Assembly (NCBI RefSeq): GCF_003751445.1 | Contig: NZ_RJUU01000002.1 | Location: 1,364,001 to 1,428,000 of the forward strand | Direction of reading: 5' to 3' | Length of the DNA: 64,000 nt | Origin: Streptomyces sp. 840.1 | GTDB lineage: Bacteria; Actinomycetota; Actinomycetes; Streptomycetales; Streptomycetaceae | Shown here: positions 61,343 to 64,000 of the stretch, piece by piece | How positions within the stretch are numbered: the first letter of the stretch is position 1 | Layout: each line of letters starts with the position of its first letter | Translations under genes and position numbers: made by a program | Notes under the pieces: model-generated | The model's input: only the letters and a program-made list of their open reading frames with translations | Database searches by the model: none | Told to the model about the DNA's origin: nothing

Positions 61343-61385
61343 GAGAGCGTTCTCTGAAATTAGCCAGGCGCCATGTCCGCGTCAA
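61343..61385 (-). promoter_or_regulatory. GH76 promoter with LacI-type operator
   Basis: Minus strand: TTGACG (61380-61385), 17 nt, TAATTT (61357-61362), followed at once by the near-palindrome GAGAACGCTCTC (61343-61354). Such CG-centred sites at the start point are typical of LacI-family repressors of glycanase genes in Streptomyces. No LacI gene is in the window. Confidence 0.65.
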
Positions 61386-61569
61386 TAGGTGCCACTCTGT
61401 GGCGCCGCCGCGCGTACTGACCGGTTCGGCAGCGGGACCGGAAGCACGGCACCCGGCCCGGAGGCCCCGGGGCACGGTGCGGATCGCTGTGGCTAGCCTG
61501 ACACCCGGGATGTTGTGTCCCGTCCTGTCCACCGCACCGGCGGGGCAGCCGGCGAAGAGGAGAACGACC

Positions 61570-61854
61570 ATGGCGACCACCGCCCGCGCGAGCGTGCAGC
61601 ACGAGGACGAGCGGGTCCGCGTCACCCGGTGGGATTTCGAGCCGGGCCAGAGCACCGGTCGTCACCTGCACGCGTACGACTACGTCGTCGTACCGGTCAC
61701 CGACGGGAACACCGACGTGATCACCCCCGACGGGACGGCCACCCCGTCACAACTGCGGGCAGGCGTCTCCTACGCGCGCCCGGCCGGCGGTGAGCACGAA
61801 GTCGTCAACGTGGGCACCTCGCCGCTGGCCTTCGTCGAGATCGAGATGAAGTAG
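61570..61854 (+). CDS. Small cupin-domain protein
   Basis: A 94-residue single cupin: VRVTRWDFEPGQSTGRHLHAYDYVVVPVTDG is the first cupin motif with the His pair region (GRHLHAYD), and GGEHEVVNVG the second, so a metal site is likely. GAGGAG is 7 nt before the ATG. It could be a binding protein or enzyme such as an isomerase; the role is unknown. It is divergent from the GH76 gene. Confidence 0.8.
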   Translation: MATTARASVQHEDERVRVTRWDFEPGQSTGRHLHAYDYVVVPVTDGNTDVITPDGTATPSQLRAGVSYARPAGGEHEVVNVGTSPLAFVEIEMK

Positions 61855-61948
61855 CCCGGACCCGGAGGCCGGCGGGATCGGGCGGAGCGCCGGGCGGCCG
61901 GCGCGGGCTCAGAGCAGTGAACGCGATGATCGATGTCGGGCCGTCGGC

Positions 61949-61989
61949 CCGCCTGCTTCGCCGATACCCATCGATCCGCCTGCTTCGCC
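61949..61989. repeat. 27-bp-spaced direct repeat
   Basis: CCGCCTGCTTCGCC occurs at 61949-61962 and 61976-61989 in the roughly 260-nt gap between the cupin and FG-GAP genes. The gap otherwise holds no supported gene. Confidence 0.5.
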
Positions 61990-62117
61990 AACACGTGGGA
62001 CGCACGCGCACCCACCGAGCCGGACGGCACCTGCGCGGACTGCGGTCCGGAAGGCGGTGATCCATTCGCGACCGGGCATCCGGAACCGCCGGACACCGTC
62101 GGGACGTGCTTGATCAC

Positions 62118-63692
62118 ATGAACGTCGAAGATGATGAGCAGGGAGCTGGGCGGAAACGTGGCGCCAGGCGCCGGTGGGCGATAGGGGCCGGCGCCGTAGT
62201 CGCCGCGGCCGCGGTCGCGATCGGAGTGGCCGCGGCCCGGTCCGGGTCCCCGAACATCGCCGCACCGCATGCCTGCCATACCGCAGCCCACGGCACCGCT
62301 CCCGCCGGCGCCCCGGCCAAGGACGGCCGGACGCCGGCCGGCTCCGCGCCCGTCGCTGACTTCGACGGCGACGGTCACCCCGACCTGGCCATGGGAGCAC
62401 TGGGCGACGTGGAGAACGCCTCCGCCGGCGGCAGCATCGCGGTGGCGTACGGATCGGGCGACGGAACCGCTCTCGCCCGCTGCCAGTACCTCACGCAGAA
62501 CGACGCCGCGATACCGGGCAAGGCCGACTACGAGGCGTACTTCGGGACCGACGTGGTGGCCCGCGACCTCGACGGGGACGGCTACACCGACCTCGCCACC
62601 GCCGTCTTCGACGACGAACCGAGCGTGATCATCGTGTGGGGTTCCCCGGACGGGCTGAAGAGCGGCGTCCGCGTACCGGGCGCGGGCAGCAGCCATGTCT
62701 CCTGGACGCTGGACCAGGCATTGGAGGAGCACCTCGTCGCCGGTGACTTCGACGGTGACGGGCATGCCGACCTGGTCTTCGGGCTCGGTTCCGGCAAGGG
62801 CCTGCTCAAGGGCCCTTTCACACGCTCCGGCACTCCGGCGGGCACTGGCCCGGTGACCGCACCGCGCCGGCCCGCACCGGGCATCGGCACCGCGAACTAC
62901 TCCGGTCTCGTCGCCGGGGACCTGGACGGCGACGGTGCCGACGAGCTGATCGCCTTCCACCACGATGAGCCCCTCGGAACAGCCAAGTCCGAGGAACGTT
63001 GGCCGGTCAGCTACTTCCGTGCCCGCAACGGCGGACTCGCCCAACCGGATGACATCGACCTGCCCGACGCAGCGGCGGGCGCGGTCGGCGACGTGAACGG
63101 CGACGGCCTCGCGGACCTCGTGCTCAGCCCGAGGCGCGGCAAGGTGAGCCACAGCTCGGTGACCGTCGTGTACGGCTCCGAGGCCGGCCCGACGAAGGGA
63201 AAGCGGCCGGTCACCATCGACCGCGACACCCCGGGCGTGCCCGGTGCGGAACCCCAGGACAAGGACGCCGCCTTCGTCTCCCTGGACACCGGTGACGTCA
63301 ATGGCGACGGCTACGCGGACGTGGTGGCCGGCTCACCCCGGAGCAAGGAGTACGCGAAGACGGGCCCGGAACAGGTGTTGCTCCTGCTGGGCGGTCCGAA
63401 CGGTCCGACCGGTGAGGGGGCACAGGTCGTCGACGCGGGCGACATCGGCGGCAGGAAGAGCGCGCGAGCCACGTTCGGCATGTCGGTGCGCCTCACCGAC
63501 ATGGACGGCGATCACCGGGCCGACCTGACGGTGGCCGCGCCGGGCGACGACAAGGTGCGCAGCTCCGCGTGGGTGCTGCCCGGCACGGGCCACGGGCTGG
63601 CGACCGACGGCGTCACCCGGCTGTACGGCGACACCTTCGAGCACACCGGCAAGCTGCGCCTCTACATGGGAGGCGGCGGGATCGCCCGCTAG
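62118..63692 (+). CDS. FG-GAP repeat protein with membrane anchor
   Basis: A 524-residue membrane-anchored or secreted protein. The N-terminus has a basic patch (GRKRGARRRW) and one hydrophobic segment (AIGAGAVVAAAAVAIGVAAA), then a seven-bladed propeller of FG-GAP/VCBS repeats, each with a calcium loop such as DFDGDGHPDL, DLDGDGYTDL, DVNGDGYADV. Probably binds or displays something at the surface. I use ATG 62118; GTG 62106 in frame is an alternative. The stop codon TAG (63690-63692) is inside the target site of the adjacent insertion sequence, but the last repeat seems complete. Confidence 0.82.
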   Translation: MNVEDDEQGAGRKRGARRRWAIGAGAVVAAAAVAIGVAAARSGSPNIAAPHACHTAAHGTAPAGAPAKDGRTPAGSAPVADFDGDGHPDLAMGALGDVENASAGGSIAVAYGSGDGTALARCQYLTQNDAAIPGKADYEAYFGTDVVARDLDGDGYTDLATAVFDDEPSVIIVWGSPDGLKSGVRVPGAGSSHVSWTLDQALEEHLVAGDFDGDGHADLVFGLGSGKGLLKGPFTRSGTPAGTGPVTAPRRPAPGIGTANYSGLVAGDLDGDGADELIAFHHDEPLGTAKSEERWPVSYFRARNGGLAQPDDIDLPDAAAGAVGDVNGDGLADLVLSPRRGKVSHSSVTVVYGSEAGPTKGKRPVTIDRDTPGVPGAEPQDKDAAFVSLDTGDVNGDGYADVVAGSPRSKEYAKTGPEQVLLLLGGPNGPTGEGAQVVDAGDIGGRKSARATFGMSVRLTDMDGDHRADLTVAAPGDDKVRSSAWVLPGTGHGLATDGVTRLYGDTFEHTGKLRLYMGGGGIAR

Positions 63693-64000
63693 GTGTATTG
63701 ACCCGCAGCGTTGTTGACACGGCTGATGGGGGGCTGGCCTCCGAGGGCGGTGTGGCAGCGGTGGTGGTTGTAGGTGTGGAGGAAGTCTGCCAGGGCGGCT
63801 GTTCGCTCGTCGTTGGAGGTGTAGGGCCGCAGGTAGGCCCACTCGTCGGCGAGGGTGCGGTTGAAGCGTTCGACTTTGCCGTTGGTCTGTGGTCGGTAGG
63901 GGCGGGTGAGTTTGCCGGTCGCGCCGATGTCGCCCAAGGCCTGTTTCCAGGCCAGCCCCTTGCGGTAGGCCCAGGCGTTGTCCGTCAGCACGCGTTCGAT
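63689..64000 (-). CDS. IS481-family transposase, C-terminal part (cut by the window)
   Basis: The C-terminal part of a DDE integrase-type transposase reading in from the right edge; the gene continues beyond 64000. Seen: DNAWAYRKGLAWKQALGD, then TRPYRPQTNGKVERFNRTL with the final Glu of the DDE triad (KVERFNR) and the closing YNHHRCHTALGGQPP. The frame stays open through the edge. Its stop TAG lies outside the element, in the flanking CTAG target. Confidence 0.88.
   Translation of the reverse strand: MERVLTDNAWAYRKGLAWKQALGDIGATGKLTRPYRPQTNGKVERFNRTLADEWAYLRPYTSNDERTAALADFLHTYNHHRCHTALGGQPPISRVNNAAGQYT
63694..64000 (-). mobile_element. IS481-family insertion sequence, one end
   Basis: The IS end begins with TGTATTGACCCGCAG at 63694, beginning TGT as usual. 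Before it, GCTAGG (63688-63693) fits the NCTAGN target duplication known for IS481. The other end is outside the window. Confidence 0.72.

Noticed and set aside
61933..62121. A 62-residue plus-strand ORF with repeated ACFA-type peptide
   Set aside because: The repeat comes from a DNA direct repeat, there is no ribosome site, and it runs into the FG-GAP start region.

Overview
The window is very GC-rich DNA with short intergenic gaps, many GTG/TTG starts, stop-start overlaps of the ATGA type and several probable leaderless genes (a -10 box 6-7 nt before the start codon). This, together with the gene families present, points to a Streptomyces or close relative. I see about 60 protein genes, no tRNA, rRNA or CRISPR, and one insertion sequence that runs off the right edge. 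The left edge cuts an operon that must continue outside.

Layout. 0-4.3 kb: a rearranged version of the poorly understood E. coli yhf cluster (php/yhfV, yhfT, yhfU, yhfY and the regulator yhfZ), all on the minus strand, with two copies of a putative YhfZ operator, one before yhfZ and one before yhfY. 4.4-6.7 kb: a DHA2 drug exporter and a methyltransferase. 6.8-10.6 kb: an IclR regulator divergent from an OPT-family transporter and a DUF917 enzyme. 11.0-12.6 kb: a tightly coupled cassette of a 53-residue ORF, an ECF-like sigma factor and a Sel1-like protein. 12.7-17.4 kb: housekeeping-like singletons (PfkB kinase, DUF2071, dienelactone hydrolase, PPOX-like protein, DUF574 methyltransferase).

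17.7-36.4 kb is the most coherent part: a carbohydrate locus with a secreted GH87-like beta-helix enzyme, ThuA protein, Gfo/Idh/MocA oxidoreductase, two GH38 alpha-mannosidases, a 2-hydroxyacid dehydrogenase, a LplB/LplC-type ABC importer with a Tat lipoprotein, a DUF2264 protein and a ROK regulator. Two transcription units in it start from nearly identical promoters. A GH76 alpha-1,6-mannanase gene at 59.8-61.3 kb, with its own LacI-type operator, fits the same theme. The simplest reading is breakdown of alpha-mannan and alpha-glucan, perhaps from fungal walls: secreted enzymes cut the polymer, the ABC system imports oligosaccharides, GH38 enzymes trim them inside the cell, and the ThuA/Gfo pair may handle oxidised (keto) sugars. 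The substrate is inference.

36.5-47.5 kb holds two aldo/keto reductases with an SRPBCC protein, a HAD phosphatase, a MarR-controlled exporter/isochorismatase/PEBP operon, an ArsR-controlled exporter, a GNAT acetyltransferase and an LRV-repeat protein with a Cys cluster. 47.9-58 kb is mostly redox and stress: catalase katA, an ECF41-type sigma factor coupled to an NADH-dehydrogenase-like flavoprotein with a matching promoter, a TetR/SDR/VOC group, and a MocR regulator divergent from an AhpD-like protein and an exporter. 58-64 kb holds a lipoprotein, a methyltransferase, the GH76 mannanase, a cupin, an FG-GAP repeat protein and an IS481-family element inserted exactly at the FG-GAP stop codon.
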